This document shows positions 13,268 to 25,461 of a DNA stretch of 64,000 nt, one piece after another; position 1 is the stretch's first letter, and every line of letters starts with the position of its first letter. A model generated the notes under the pieces. That model was not told the origin of the DNA. It saw only the letters and a list, made by a program, of their open reading frames with translations, and did no database searches. This DNA is from Sipunculus nudus (lineage: Eukaryota; Annelida; Sipuncula; Golfingiida; Sipunculidae): NCBI GenBank assembly GCA_026874595.1, contig CM049309.1:10687076-10751075 (forward strand), given 5' to 3'. A program made the position numbers and the translations under genes.

Positions 13268-14656
13268 ATGTACGTCAGAATATTCCTACTGAAAATCTAT
13301 TTATGCCGGTTAACCATTGTGTGTATGGTTTGGCTGAAAGTCCACAGGTGTGACAGAATTTCTGCAGCTCTGCAGTGGGTCCCAGTGGTATATATGCTTA
13401 TATATACTACAACTACAGAAATCTATTTCCGAGCTCACACAATGAAGTGACCAAGGTTCAGCCTCCGCAACCTGAGATGCCCAGGATGTGATGCACATTC
13501 ATTTCTGTATCATTAATTACAATAGCATCGCTTATCTCTCTTCATCTATTGCTGCCACTCAACATGACAACATTATGAAATCATTTTTCTTTCAGATTCG
13601 ATAAAAAGTCAATATTCCAAATAATATCCAAAGAGCATCTCCAAACTTTTCATCTTTCTAGTACTTGAACCCTGCAGCTCAGTGACCACTGGCATTTAAA
13701 TGAATACCTTGTTCTGGCTAATGAATATTCATAACCCCACACAGTCAACAGCACTCATTGGCCATGGTAATTTATTCAAACTTGAGATGCAGTTTCTTAT
13801 TTCTCTCAATGGACAAAAATTCTTATGTATCTGTTTGTTACATTTGTGTGGTTATTGTTTCACTTATTGTATCTTAAACTGTGTACATAGTAACACAGTG
13901 TACACAATTACTACAAATAATGGTGTTTATTTGGACATCCTACATATTTGTAAACAATATATAGCTGTCACCAGGGTGCTCTTTCTTGCTGATAGAGATG
14001 AGCGATTTTTTTAAAATTAACTGAATATTCAATTACCTGTGATTTCTATTTTCAAAGTTCTACAGAATATAGGATCCTATGTAAGATTTTATTTTCAATT
14101 ACTGTGTGCTATTTTCAATTTACTATAATCTTGTTATTTACCTGTCCAAAATGATAATGCACCTGTTACCTCCGGTAATAGTAGCTAACAGGTAAACTAC
14201 ATGATGTAATACTTCATAACTGAAATATGAATTTAAAGGATTTTTCATCCAATTATAATCTGATTAAAATAATTCTCATTCTCAAAATATTCAAAGTTTG
14301 TTGCATAGGATTCTTAAGTAGTGCCTAAGATTGAATATAATTTTTCAAATTTCTTCCTGTGGGGAGACCTCATCTTGTAACACTTCCCATTCACTTAAGT
14401 TCAAGATTTATTTATGCATACATAAACCAAACATTGCTTATACAAATTTATTATATTTTCATATCTCTTATTCATAAAATCCAATGTGAACACAAAGTTT
14501 CCTTAACCTCATCTTTTATTGACAAAGTCACCTTTGGCATAAAATGCAGACTTTCAATTCAGCCTAGTCATATAAATTCTGACCCTGTGCTGAGCCACAG
14601 ATCAGTGAACTCTTCCACACTGACAACACAGGATTTTAGTCTGATGCCAAAATCTG

Positions 14657-14670
14657 CCAGCAGAGGGCAC
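14657..14670 (+). promoter_or_regulatory. CTCF-type motif
   Basis: CCAGCAGAGGGCAC fits the bilaterian CTCF core CCASYAGRKGGCRS at every position. It lies 1.6 kb upstream of the alternative first exon at 12944-13039 and between that exon and CH1. One perfect core match is expected occasionally by chance. Confidence 0.35.
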
Positions 14671-14886
14671 TCCTGGTCTATACACATCTCTGAGCTTTGC
14701 CCCTGATGCTTTTGTAGCTGTGACTTTTGAATACCAAAATGGAAATCTTTGTATGGTAAATTTTCAGGAAAATTAATGTCTTCCACAATTTAAGATAAGT
14801 AATTCTGATTTAATCACCTTATGAAAAGCTTGCTTTTCAATCAAATTTTGTTATTAATTAGAATTTCTTATCCCCAGACAATTAAT

Positions 14887-14898
14887 CCCCCCCCCCCC
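14887..14898. repeat. C12 homopolymer
   Basis: Twelve consecutive C in an AT-rich context. Confidence 0.9.
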
Positions 14899-17687
14899 TT
14901 TTAAGAATAGGTCCCCATCTTTAGCAGCATATACTGACACTTTGCAAGTGACGATGGTTTCTTCCATCTATTAACATGAGAAACAATATACTTCAACAAA
15001 TATAGAAATATTCAAGGTCACTCTAAAAGAAGAGGTCATGATCCCAATTTAAATATACCTCATCCCATAGCCTACATCTATGTATATGCATAATATGAAA
15101 GAAAATTGTCCATTAATTTTTTACTTATAATGCTTACAGTACTGTCAAGTGGAATTAAAGGGGGAATTAAAAGGTGTGAAAACAAGAAAAGGACAGAAGG
15201 TGGTGCCACAAGTCTTTCGGAAGACAAAGCTATCCAAAATCTTCAGTCAATTTGATTTTTGTTTGTTATTTATTATTAAACAAGGTTATAGATAATATAT
15301 GTTATGTTAATGTTTATGTTAACTACTTTTATGGGAAATACACATGATTAAATTACCTTTACAAAAACTTAGTTTTATATAACAATTGCTTTTATGGCAA
15401 AATGTAAATGATTTTTTACACAAAGGACGTTTTATAATACAGCGGTAAGTCAAACTCTGTTTATATTTTCAAGGTAACTACAGTTTTCCTGCTTGTTCAA
15501 GCCAGCTCAATGAAAATAAATGGTATTTTTGTCTTTACTATATGTCAAGAATATAACTTATTAATTTCAAGTTACACTTCCTATCTCGTTCAAATAATCA
15601 GGCTGCTATTAGTATTAAAGTTCCTTGAAGTTTCAAAAATGAAGCAACCCTATAACTAGGGCTATATGTCACAAGGCATATCGCGAGATGAATCGATTCA
15701 CTATACAGCAAGGCAATATGCAAATCAGTTTGGGAATCTTTGGGAACCTGGCTCCTCATGATTAATGAAAACCAATTAATAAATACCAAAATAATCAGCT
15801 CTAAAACCAAAATAATTTACATGTCCAGCTAAGCAAAAATATTGAAAACATTATTATTTAAAGGGACCAAATCTTCTACTCTTTAAAAATAAACCTGTAC
15901 CTGCCAAAATATTGCCTTGAAACCATTTGCTAACTGCAGTAATTGAGTGTTAAAAAAAGTGGAATGCAGGTCAACATTAACACAGCACGTGGGGCCATGT
16001 GCATCACGGAGCCACAACATGTGCCAATCAGGAGATGCCCCAACTGTCTTGGCCCAAATAAAATATTACTGCTGGTTGGAACGCTGCGTGTTGCGGCTCA
16101 CAATCAGACCGCTGGTCACGCAGCCTTGTTATGGTAAACAAACACACGTGGACAGTGTTTACCAACACGCAGAGCTATAGCAAGGTGTTAAACAGCCATG
16201 TAGGAGGCACTTAGACTGTGTGCTTTGATGGTGTTGCTGGAAAACTTTTGTATAAAGCAAAACTGAACTGATAGTGAGAATGAATAGGCATAATATTGCA
16301 CCTGATAATGTCATTTTAACTGCCCAGTGTATACAATTATACAATCTTATTTTTATGTTAAACTCTATTATGAGGCCCTGTGTCACATAAAAAAATCTGT
16401 TATGTTTCAAGTTATAAGACACTGATTGTCTGCTTACCTTTTAATAATTAACCAATCAAATGACTCATGCAAACTTGTAATATGCAGCTGCTGGATTATG
16501 TCTGGTGCTACACCAGACACCAAACATTTAGCACTGCTGGGAGGGCATCGAGAATTTGACCAATCAAATGAAGGAATATGTCCCATTACTGGTGCACATG
16601 TTATTGTTCAGACAGCATGTGAATAGTGTAATGTTTACATTTTGTTTGTGGGTTTTGACTGGCAGTTTTGATTGCAGCCTAATTACATGTATGCATTATC
16701 ATTAATCATGAAATAGATGCACAGTGGCTCCCTGAATCAAGGTCTGTGAAAGCATAGCTGCTATAGACCTGATTGTACAAAGATTGTGATGAAGGTCTGA
16801 TGTAGCACCATGTCGGATGAGATATGTACGTCCCTAAACCATATATATCGCACACACACAGCAAACAAGAAGGACACAGGCAAATGATGGACAAAACAGT
16901 TACCTGGGCTCCCTGATACAAAAATAAATACCTGTGGTTTTATGAACTAATGGCCCGAAGTATAAAAAATACACCTGCAGCATGTTATAATAGATTTATT
17001 TCAAGTGCAAAATGTAATTGTTTTCTAGAGTCCCCTGTCGGTAATGAGCTCCCACACTCCTTCTCATTGGTATTCATGGAATCCGGACCAGAATCCTCTC
17101 TGATCAATGAATAGCTCGGTCACTGGGTACACCAGAGCTCTAGTGTTATCAGACCTGAACAAATGGTTAAATGATTTCATTTTGTACACGTTTATTAAAG
17201 ACAGGGTCTACAGACTGTAGGTGACACTGCCTAATAAATAAAACTGAATTAATTATATTACAATGGTTGATTTGTTGCTGAGCATCCAGGCTGCCAGGTT
17301 CCTCATGTTTGGGTACCTTAGATGCCATGACAGCAACTCATTGACAGAAATCTTGCCACGGCCCATTAAATTTTCACCATATGTAGCTTGGATACAGCTA
17401 GGCTGAGCTGAGGACATGAAGGTCCTTTGCAAAATGCTTGAATTAATTTGCAATGTTATGCTCCATTTTGCAGGCTTTCCCTGATCACCAGAAATGCTGG
17501 GAACCCTGTGTTTCACTGTAATAAATCCAGGTATGTTACAACAGCTAGTTTTAACAGCTAACATACCTTAAAACACTGATGTATCTTTTAAATCATTACA
17601 AGATCATTCTATATCAAATTACCCAGAAGGACTGAATCTATTATTTCTAGATGATTCACACTACAACAAATCGACCTGAATTTCATC

Positions 17688-17975
17688 CATTAAGGCCAAA
17701 AAAAGGTATGGTTCTCAAGCACTTTTTTCAAAAATCAGTGGGGGCAGGCGATATTTATTTTTGACCTTTTTTGGATGTTTTGACAAAAATGTCATATGAT
17801 CAGGGAAAAGCATTAAAATAAATTTTTTGCTAAACAGGTAAAAGCACTACATAAATTGTATTATTTATCTTCTTGAAAGATAAAAATCAAAATCAAAATG
17901 TATGATGCGGGGGGTTATAACTAACACGGGGGATGCCTGAGAACCATACCTTTTATTTTTTTTTTGCCCTTAGTG
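17688..17975. mobile_element. MITE with about 30-bp inverted ends
   Basis: Left end CATTAAGGCCAAAAAAAGGT then ATGGTTCTCA; right end, reverse-complemented, CACTAAGGGCAAAA... then GGTATGGTTCTCA. The outer and inner parts of the inverted repeat match well apart from a longer A tract on one side. 288 bp, non-coding, target duplication not evident. Confidence 0.72.
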
Positions 17976-18996
17976 TTATTTTTTATATCTCTAGCATAAT
18001 GCAGAAGATGCACTTAGTCCATAGCCCTGGTACAATATTATGCATAAGACCAGGTGCTTTTACCTTTTAAGCACTTATAAGCCTAATTTTATATGCTCTG
18101 CTTATGGAAACAATAAATTCAACTGGTAAATCCTCATCCCATTTAAAAGACGCATCTACAGGTACTTGAAAAGGTGGTGAGGGTAGGGTTAGATCATGTT
18201 GCCAGCCATACTGATACGAAGGCTGCAATAATGAAATCAGTAACCGGAATTCTTAGTAAGCACACATCTCTGGCAAAGTCAGATACTACCATCTCCAACC
18301 TTTAATCAGGGATGTGAAAATAATAGTGAATGCCCACCAAATATTTTCCAAACTGGAATTAGAATGCTTTAATACTTTGCCTATATTAAGAGGTGGAAGG
18401 AGTAGTGGTTAGGGGTCACTTAGGGATGTCCACCTAATATGATGTAGAAAAAATTTTAAATTTAAACAATATTTACATGCAATCTGTGGCAGATAGTGAC
18501 ACAATAAAATCTGAATAAAGAATAAGAAGAATTTCAATCATTCTGAAGTTAAAGGAAAGATTTTTCAATGTATAAATTTTACAATGTTACATCATATAGG
18601 GTCCCAACTCTTTTAATATTCGGGAAGTGGTTTATTAGGGGGGGTTCACATGTACATGTGAAATGAAGCCTGAACAAAGAAATGCACACCCATGTTTAAC
18701 TGTTCCTTTCTTTATAGAACATGCAATTCATTTACAGTGACCTTACAGTACTAAATTGCTCCACCAGAGGTCAGCACAAGTGGCATTTCTTGACTAGTAG
18801 TTTGAGGTACAAACAGACAAAATAAAAGTGCATCCATATTCAAAGCTATATCAACTCCAAAAGAAAATCAACTTTCCCTTGCCTGAACAAGTATCTCTCC
18901 ACACATTCATGAAACATTACGAGAATTCTCATAAAAAGACACACATACATACTCGTGGTTCTGAGTACACGCACAATTCACAAACATATCACTTAC

Positions 18997-19089
18997 CTGG
19001 TAATGTAGAATAATGGTCCATATAAGTCCAAGTGTCAACTTTGGATTTCCATCAACGATTTCATCTGCACGAATGTTCACGATTTTGAT
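18997..19089 (-). CDS. MACF1: Spectraplakin CH1 exon 5 (end of CH1)
   Basis: A 93-nt, phase-0 exon of 31 codons that starts [18 protein letters not shown] and ends [13 protein letters not shown]. This is the last helix pair of CH1 and contains the second actin-binding segment; the family form is [31 protein letters not shown]. The acceptor is gcttgtag and the donor is CAG/gtaagt. In vertebrates the next exon begins with the short CH1-CH2 linker (ISDI...) in phase 0. I could not find that linker or CH2 downstream to position 1, so the following exon is outside the window and this intron is at least 19 kb long. Confidence 0.95.
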
Positions 19090-20060
19090 CTACAAGCAAA
19101 ATTATACAGTCAAATCACACAGAAACAATCTCTGGACAAAGCTGAACAGTAACGGTACACAGGGACAATCTCGGCAAGCGTGCATGTCTTAGACAAGTGT
19201 TATCATCCTCAGTAAGCTGCTCAAAGTAAACTTCCATTGATTATTGATATGTGGATAAACTGACATATTTGTGTTGAGGTGCATTACTGCCCAGATGTTA
19301 CACTTTATTTCCATGTGACCTTTGCTTATTTATTACACCTACCGTTAGTGTTTATTATTACCCAGTATTAATTAATAATATTCTTTATTTCTTTATCATA
19401 TCATGTCACTGACATAAGCACATGCTTTTAGACACATAAATAGATTAATAAACAATCTTAACAATATTCACATTATCTTGTCTATAAAAGATATTAAAAG
19501 AAAAATATAATACTTATATATAATGTTTATTTTTTGTTTAAAATATGAATTATGTATGTTGCAAAAAATATGCATGTTATATGGAGAGTATTATTGATTC
19601 AAAAGAAATATGACAATATATAAGATATGATAGTGGTACACTGCAAACTTCAAATGCAAGTTAACTGCCAATTGTCACTAACAAAATGGGAATATTTTTT
19701 GTAACTTTTAACTTTTAAACAACTTACTTGAAAACTTCTCTTTACTGCAATGATATTTTATTGTCATATATTATTATGAAGTACCATAAAGAATGATATA
19801 TTAACTGTAAAACACCTCATATAATCATTTGCACTATCTATTTTTCAATCTTAGATATAAAGTCTCATAAAATGCCAATATAACCTTATAAAAAAAAAGA
19901 TCATACAAATACTGATACTGTCAAAATCAAGGAAATCAAAGTCAATGAGCGGTAAAAGAAAAGACAGACATGTAATTCAGGTATTTTTAACAATATCAGT
20001 TAGGAGTTTTTTCTAGTGCTCTCATATGAGTAATTTATTATACCCTTATATTACACCTAC
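19090..20060 (-). other. Intron 4 of spectraplakin
   Basis: A 971-bp AT-rich intron with GT-AG ends and no visible repeat or second frame. It is the only intron of the four that seems free of mobile elements. Confidence 0.85.
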
Positions 20061-20138
20061 CCCTTTCATCTGCATAAAGTCTAGGACTATCTGTACATTC
20101 TGTAGTTTGTGAAAGCGCATGTGGCCCCTCTCCCTTGG
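20061..20138 (-). CDS. MACF1: Spectraplakin CH1 exon 4
   Basis: A 78-nt, phase-0 exon of 26 codons reading [18 protein letters not shown] then LDFMQMKG. Vertebrate plakins have [26 protein letters not shown] at this place, so the [10 protein letters not shown] core is fully conserved. The acceptor is ctgtttcag and the donor GGG/gtaggt. The repeat element at 20219-21124 begins only about 80 bp upstream of this acceptor, leaving a short native flank. Vertebrates end this exon in RQ or RR before VKLVNIR, whereas this copy has MKG before IKIVNIR, a position known to vary in the family. Confidence 0.95.
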
Positions 20139-20218
20139 CTGAAACAGGAGATGACAAGTATTCAAATAACATTCCATAAAGTACAAAATTGTTTCTTTTT
20201 TGTAAATAGAACGAACAG

Positions 20219-21124
20219 ACCAATAGGTCACTGTGCTCAGCTGAAGTTGACCTTTAGGATAAAAATCTAAAATAATATCAAATGGAGATAAAGTCTGAGA
20301 GGAAAAGGTAATATTGGCCATGGTTGGTTGTTATGATTGGTTTGTATTGATTAAGAAATTGTTGCAAATAATATTTTGTGATCTGACAATGTGTTTCATG
20401 ATGTTGAAACTGAAGCATATGAGCAGTTTGTGAACATAAGATCTATACCATTACCATGATCATTGGTTAACTTTTTGACAAGCTGTTGACAGTTCAGCAG
20501 TTTACACATTTGTTCAATTAGATCCTATTTTTTATAATACCATTTTTTTTCAATTTCATAAAATGTATACAGTTCAATATAACTAGTTACAACATTTGTG
20601 AAAATACATATAGGATATGAAAATTAATTCAACTATGCTTATAGGAATTACTGAATATATTTAAAAATGGACAGACAGACTGGCAGACAAACAAAGCTGA
20701 TCACGTTATCCCCCATTTTGCTGAGGCAGGAAAATAATATATGATGAAATTATGTTTCAATTAGATCTTTATTTTTTTTATTATACAAATTTTCTTCATT
20801 TAATAAATTTGTTACAGTTGCACTTAAACTAATGTGACTCAATGAAAGGAGGGGGGTGTGGTGGAGGTACAACATCTCCGCATATACATACAAGATATGA
20901 CATTTGAATTCAACAGTGATTTAATACAGGAAAAAAAGTTGAATGTTTAATAATTTATAAATATTTAAACATAGGCAGAGAGATGGAAAAACAAAGCATA
21001 TCATTTATTTTCCATTCTACTGAGGCAGGAAAATAATGAACAAATGTTTGCATTAGATCCTCATTTTTTTATAACATCCATTTTTTAAATTATATAGTCT
21101 TTATATAGAGTCAGCTGAGCTGAA
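20219..21124 (+). mobile_element. AGCTCAGCTGA-end element, short form
   Basis: The left end is ACCAATAGGTCACTGTGCTC then AGCTGA; the right end is AGAGTCAGCTGAGCTGA. The core resembles 46560-47200 (shared GGCCATGGTTGG, AGCTGTTGACAGTTCAGCAG-like and TTTACACATTTGT blocks). A degraded GACAGACAGACTGGCAGAC tract lies inside. An internal repeat with GAGGCAGGAAAATAAT occurs twice, about 305 bp apart (20723 and 21024). It begins about 80 bp upstream of the CH1 exon 4 acceptor. Confidence 0.65.
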
Positions 21125-22780
21125 AAAGATTCTTTAAATAAATACACTAACATTAAAAAAAAATAAACCTGGTTGAAGGCATCTTGATTGTATTTGTATT
21201 ATTACTCTTATGAAATAATAAAGCTAAATGCAATTCCGGTTCCAACAACACAAGAATAGTTTTTTTTCATGCATGAAGTGATGTATAAAATAACAATATA
21301 AAATATAAAACTCTTGAACATCAATATGGCTGTTTTTTCATAGATAAATATTTCCTTGCAAATGAGAGGTATCTAAATGTTTGAAAAATATGTGTGAAAA
21401 ACATAATCGCTTGATTTTTGTTTACTCTGATGAAGCTTGTGATTGTTGAGATATGAGGACCATGCCAAAGACCATCATAAAACAGGACCTCTGAAGGACT
21501 TTGATCCCTTTGACTACTGAATCCCGAGGTGTTTCTTGGTTGTGGCCTTCTTTAAACTTTGTAAACATCTTGTGTTAATCCATCATACCAGAAAGCCACA
21601 TTTATTCACTGATACTGAGCATACAGATTCATTTTGTGCAGGATTCAAAAGGCGACCATATGGAAAATACTTCATGTAAAGTGATGAAGCCAAGTGACCA
21701 ATGGCCAATGAGACTCAGCTGCTAAGCAAGCAACTGCAGAGGTTAATGGACCAAACAGTAACAAAAGGTTTATTTTCATTGCTGGAGTACTATTACATTG
21801 TACATTTTCTACATGCTCAAACCTGGATGCAAACAGGCACCTTCACAAGTAAAACTTGAAACTAGAAGGTTAACTAAATGCAGCAACATAATGATAGCAC
21901 CACTGCTTTTGTTAGGCAAATGTGGCTTATTTTATAAAATGATATGTAAAAATTATACTAAAGAACCCAGGCACACTTTTAAAATTGAAGGATGGATGAA
22001 AGGATTATGTAATATTCCTACAGACAAAATATTTTCAAACAATCTAGATAAATGTCTAAGACTTAAAAGAATACCACCTTTCTTCATGGAGGGTTCAACA
22101 TTTAAAGAACAAAGAGAACAAACTTATTCCATGAATTTCATGTTTTTAAAAAGTTGTAGTTTTTTAATTTGATTGTACCAGGAAGATCAGAAAAAGTGGC
22201 TCCCTCTGTAGGACAAACCACAAAACACTGTCCGATGTACATGACATTAAAGCCACCTATATGGTTTTTTTTACAAGTATTGCTAGCTTAGTGACAAGTG
22301 TCCCTGTGTTGCTGTATGGTCTAGGAATCTGTTTATAAGTGAGTTGAGGTATGATATAGGTCCTGGTTGTCACCTAACAACCAATTCACTGTACTTACCG
22401 CTGTACACTGTTCAGTTATATTTGCCCCCACTGGTCTTATCTTGGGAAGTCTTGATAAGGCACATACAATACCAGATAAATCATGCCATAAACAGAGAAG
22501 CAGGGGTTTGCAAATAGCACTTGTTTATTTATGTACATAGTGTAACTTTGTTGTATCATACTTGCTTCACCTCTAAAGATAAAGGTATGTGCTTTTTAAG
22601 CACTACGTATGTCATAGATGAGATTTTAAAATTTGCCTAGACGAGATTGCGATTGTGATTTTGCCTAGGTTAGATCGCAATCAATCTCAACTGTGTAATA
22701 TACATAAACAACAATTGAAGCCCTGATTATCCAAACTTCTCAAAGTAAGAGGTTTTGACGGGATAAACAAATGCTTAGAT

Positions 22781-24661
22781 AAACTAGATGTGTCGGAACG
22801 AATTAGAAACATTTGTAAAATTTTGAAAAATTTTTTAAGTTCAGGAGGTGTCGTATGGTCAAAAGTAGGTCACCAAGGGCAAAATGCAAACTCGATCTGT
22901 AACGGGTCATTATCAAGCAACACACCAAAAATCATGCCAGTATATGCAGGCATTGTGAAAAAAAGTCCATACATGTGCATTTTCCATAAAAATTTCTGTC
23001 TTTTATGAAATTTTCTATGTTTAGGAGCCGTAAAACAATCAAAAGTAGGTCAACGAAACGCGAACTCGATCTGTAACTGTCATTATCTGCCCACACATAA
23101 AAAACAGGGTGGTATCTGCAGGCATTGAGGAAAAAAAGTCAGTACATATGCATTTGTTATGAAAATTTTTATTTTTCATGAAACTTTTTATGTTCAGGAG
23201 CAGTCAAACAGTCAAAAGTAGGTCAACTGGGACGAAACACGAACTTGATCTGTAACTGGTCATTATCTGCCTTCACACCAAAAATCAGGCCCGTATCTGC
23301 AGGCATTGCGAAAAAAATCGTACATGTGTATTTGTCATGAAATTTCATATTTTTCATGAAATTTTCTATGTTCAGGAGCCGTAAAACAGTCAAAAATAGG
23401 TCAACCTGGACGAAACGCAAACTAGATCTGTAACTGGTCTATATCTGCCCACACACCAAAAATCAGGCCAATATATGCAGGCATTGCGAAAAAAAGTCCG
23501 TACATGTGTATCTGTTATGAATATTTCTATTTTTCATGAAATTTTCTAAGTCAAGGAGGCGTAAAACGGCCGTAAAACAGTCAAAAGTAGGTCAACTGGG
23601 ACAAAACGCGAACTCAATCTGTAACTGGTCAATATCTGCCCACACACCAAAAATCAGGCCAATATCTGCAGGCATTGCAAAAAAAATCTGTTCATGTGTA
23701 TTTGTCATGAAATTTCATATTTTTCATGATATTTTCTATGTTCAGGAGCCGTAAAACGGTCAAAAGTAGATCAACCTGGAGGAAACGCGAACTTGATCTG
23801 TAACTGGTCTATATCTGGCCACACACCAAAAATCAGGCCAATACCTGCAGGCATTGCGAAAAAAAAGTCCGTACATGTGTATTTGTCATGAAATTTCATA
23901 TTTTTCATGAAAATTTCTATGTTCAGGAGCCATAAAACAGTCAAAAGTAGGTCAACCTGGACGAAACGCAAACTAGATCTGTAACTGGTCTATATCTGCC
24001 CACACACCAAAAATCAGGCCAATATCTGCAAGCATTGCAAAAAAAAGTCTGTACATGTGTATCTGTCATGAATATTTCTATTTTTCATGAAATTTTCTAA
24101 GTTAAGGAGGCATAAAACGGCCGTAAAATAGTCAAAAGTGGGTCGATCTGTAACTGGTCAATATCTGCCCTCACACAAAAAATCAGGCCAATATCTGCAG
24201 GCATTGCGAAAAAAGTCCGTACATGTGTATTTGTCATGAAATTTCATATTTTTCATGAAATTTTCTATGTTCGGGAGCCTTAAAACGGTCAAAAGTAGGT
24301 CAACCGGGACGAAACGCGAACTCGATCTGTAACTGGTCTATATCTGCATACACACCAAAAATCAGGTCAATATCTGCAGGCATTGTGAAAAAAAGTCCAT
24401 ACATGTGTATTTGTCATGAAAATTTCTAAGTTTAGGAGCCGTAAAACGGTCAAAAGTAGGTCAACCAGGACGAAACGCGAACTCGATCTGTAACTGCTCT
24501 ATATCTGCCCACACACCAAAAATCAGGCCAATATCTGCAGGCATTGCGAAAAAAAGTCCGTACAACTGTTTGATTTCAGAATGACGGAAGGACAGAAGGA
24601 AGGAATGACGGACATGAGTAAAACTATATGCCCCAGCCACTTAGTGGCGGGGGCATAAAAA
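22781..24661 (+). mobile_element. Pearl-like non-autonomous element with 180-bp core tandem repeats, copy 1
   Basis: Starts AAACTAGATGTGTCGGAACG, as does copy 2. About nine to ten diverged 180-bp monomers follow, recognisable by ATCAGGCCAATATCTGCAGG and by paired TTTCATGAAA-like palindromes. Next comes an ACGGA/GGAAGG microsatellite (about 24580-24615), then a 3' hairpin at 24630-24655 (TGCCCC..GCCAC / GTGGC..GGGGCA). This order of 5' tip, tandem core, ACGG-type microsatellite and 3' tip is that of the 'pearl' elements of bivalves, thought to be Helitron-like passengers. No transposase is encoded; ORFs in it are monomer translations. It lacks a 24-nt 5' hairpin that copy 2 has. Confidence 0.82.
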
Positions 24662-25099
24662 GTACCATCGCACATCAGCATTATAAACCTGGTAAGATGT
24701 AATGGACCAAGTTAACTATTAATAGGCTTAAGACAGAAATTATTTGTGATACATACCTATTTACTGACATGTCATGATCAAACAGTCACTCAATTTAGTG
24801 TTATTTTTAGCCCCTTAACTTATTTGATTTGCCAATATATATGCACTAATTAGTCAGGCCCACGAGTTCATTCTACAATCCTAGTATTAAAAATTTCAGA
24901 TAAACAATTTAATTTTTATAAAATTTCAAATAAACAAGCTGACTCAAAATCTCAGTTTACAAATAATTTAAGATAATCAATAAAGGTTTTTGTTTAAACA
25001 GAGCTCTGCTGTATCATGCAATTCCCCCTCTGTTTTCTGTTCAGGACCATCTATCTTTTTCTTGACATCATTCACCTCTTCACTTCTGAACAGTATATA

Positions 25100-25353
25100 C
25101 AGTGGAACCTGTCTGAAAGACCACTTGTCTATTAAGACCACCCTTGATGTCTATTAAGACCACCCTTAAGTGAATATAAGAAATTCGCATTGGTTTTAAC
25201 TGACCTGTCTAATAAGATCACCAGTCTATTTAGATCCCCCTTAAATCAGAAAACATCCACTATGGTTATAACAGACCTATCTATAAAGACTACCTGTACA
25301 ATAAGACCCCTTTTGGACAGCCCGCGAGTGGTCTTATAACACAGGTTTTACAG
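25100..25353. mobile_element. MITE with TA duplication next to exon 3
   Basis: 254 bp flanked by TA. Left end CAGTGGAACCTGTCTGAAAG then ACCACT; right end, reverse-complemented, CTGTAAAACCTGTGTTATAA then GACCACT, giving inverted repeats of about 27 bp of the pogo/Tigger type. Inside, TCTATTAAGACCACCCTT is repeated. Non-coding. Its edge lies about 18 bases from the exon 3 splice donor. Confidence 0.75.
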
Positions 25354-25371
25354 TATAATGATCATACATAC

Positions 25372-25461
25372 CAGGACTTCCTGTGAGAGGACCTCCAGCA
25401 GGGACAGCAGGTTGTGGCCATCCTGAAGGTCATCAAACAGGTTGACGATGTGCCTCTGCCG
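25372..25461 (-). CDS. MACF1: Spectraplakin CH1 exon 3
   Basis: A 90-nt, phase-0 exon of exactly 30 codons. It begins RQRHIVNLFDDL and contains DLQDGHNLLSLLEVLS, the CH-domain signature (DLRDGHNLISLLEVLSG in vertebrate plakins), then QEVL. The acceptor is ttcacag and the donor CTG/gtatgt. The start of the exon differs from vertebrate plakins (RKHVNDLYEDL), and Arg of DLRDG is Gln here, a conservative change in a signature that is otherwise intact. A small DNA transposon (25100-25353) ends about 18 bases past the exon in the following intron. Unambiguous in context because it joins in frame to the exons on either side. Confidence 0.95.

Larger units (their letters stand above)
13040..18996 (-). 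other. Intron 5, part between CH1 exon 5 and the alternative first exon
   Basis: Non-coding. It holds a 288-bp MITE (17688-17975), a perfect CTCF-type motif (14657-14670), a C homopolymer (14887-14898) and a moderately CpG-bearing patch at 15980-16170 with a CACGTG box. It should contain the promoter of the exon at 12944-13039. No other exon is recognised. Confidence 0.6.
20139..25371 (-). other. Intron 3 of spectraplakin
   Basis: Contains an AGCTCAGCTGA-end element (20219-21124), the first pearl-like tandem element (22781-24661) and a 254-bp MITE abutting exon 3 (25100-25353). Between 21125 and 22780 I see only AT-rich non-coding sequence. The 124-codon plus-strand frame at 21798-22172 has no recognisable motif. 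Confidence 0.75.

Noticed and set aside
21798-22172. 124-codon plus-strand ORF in intron 3
   Set aside because: The longest simple ORF, but composition looks random, there is no motif, and it lies inside an intron of the opposite-strand gene.
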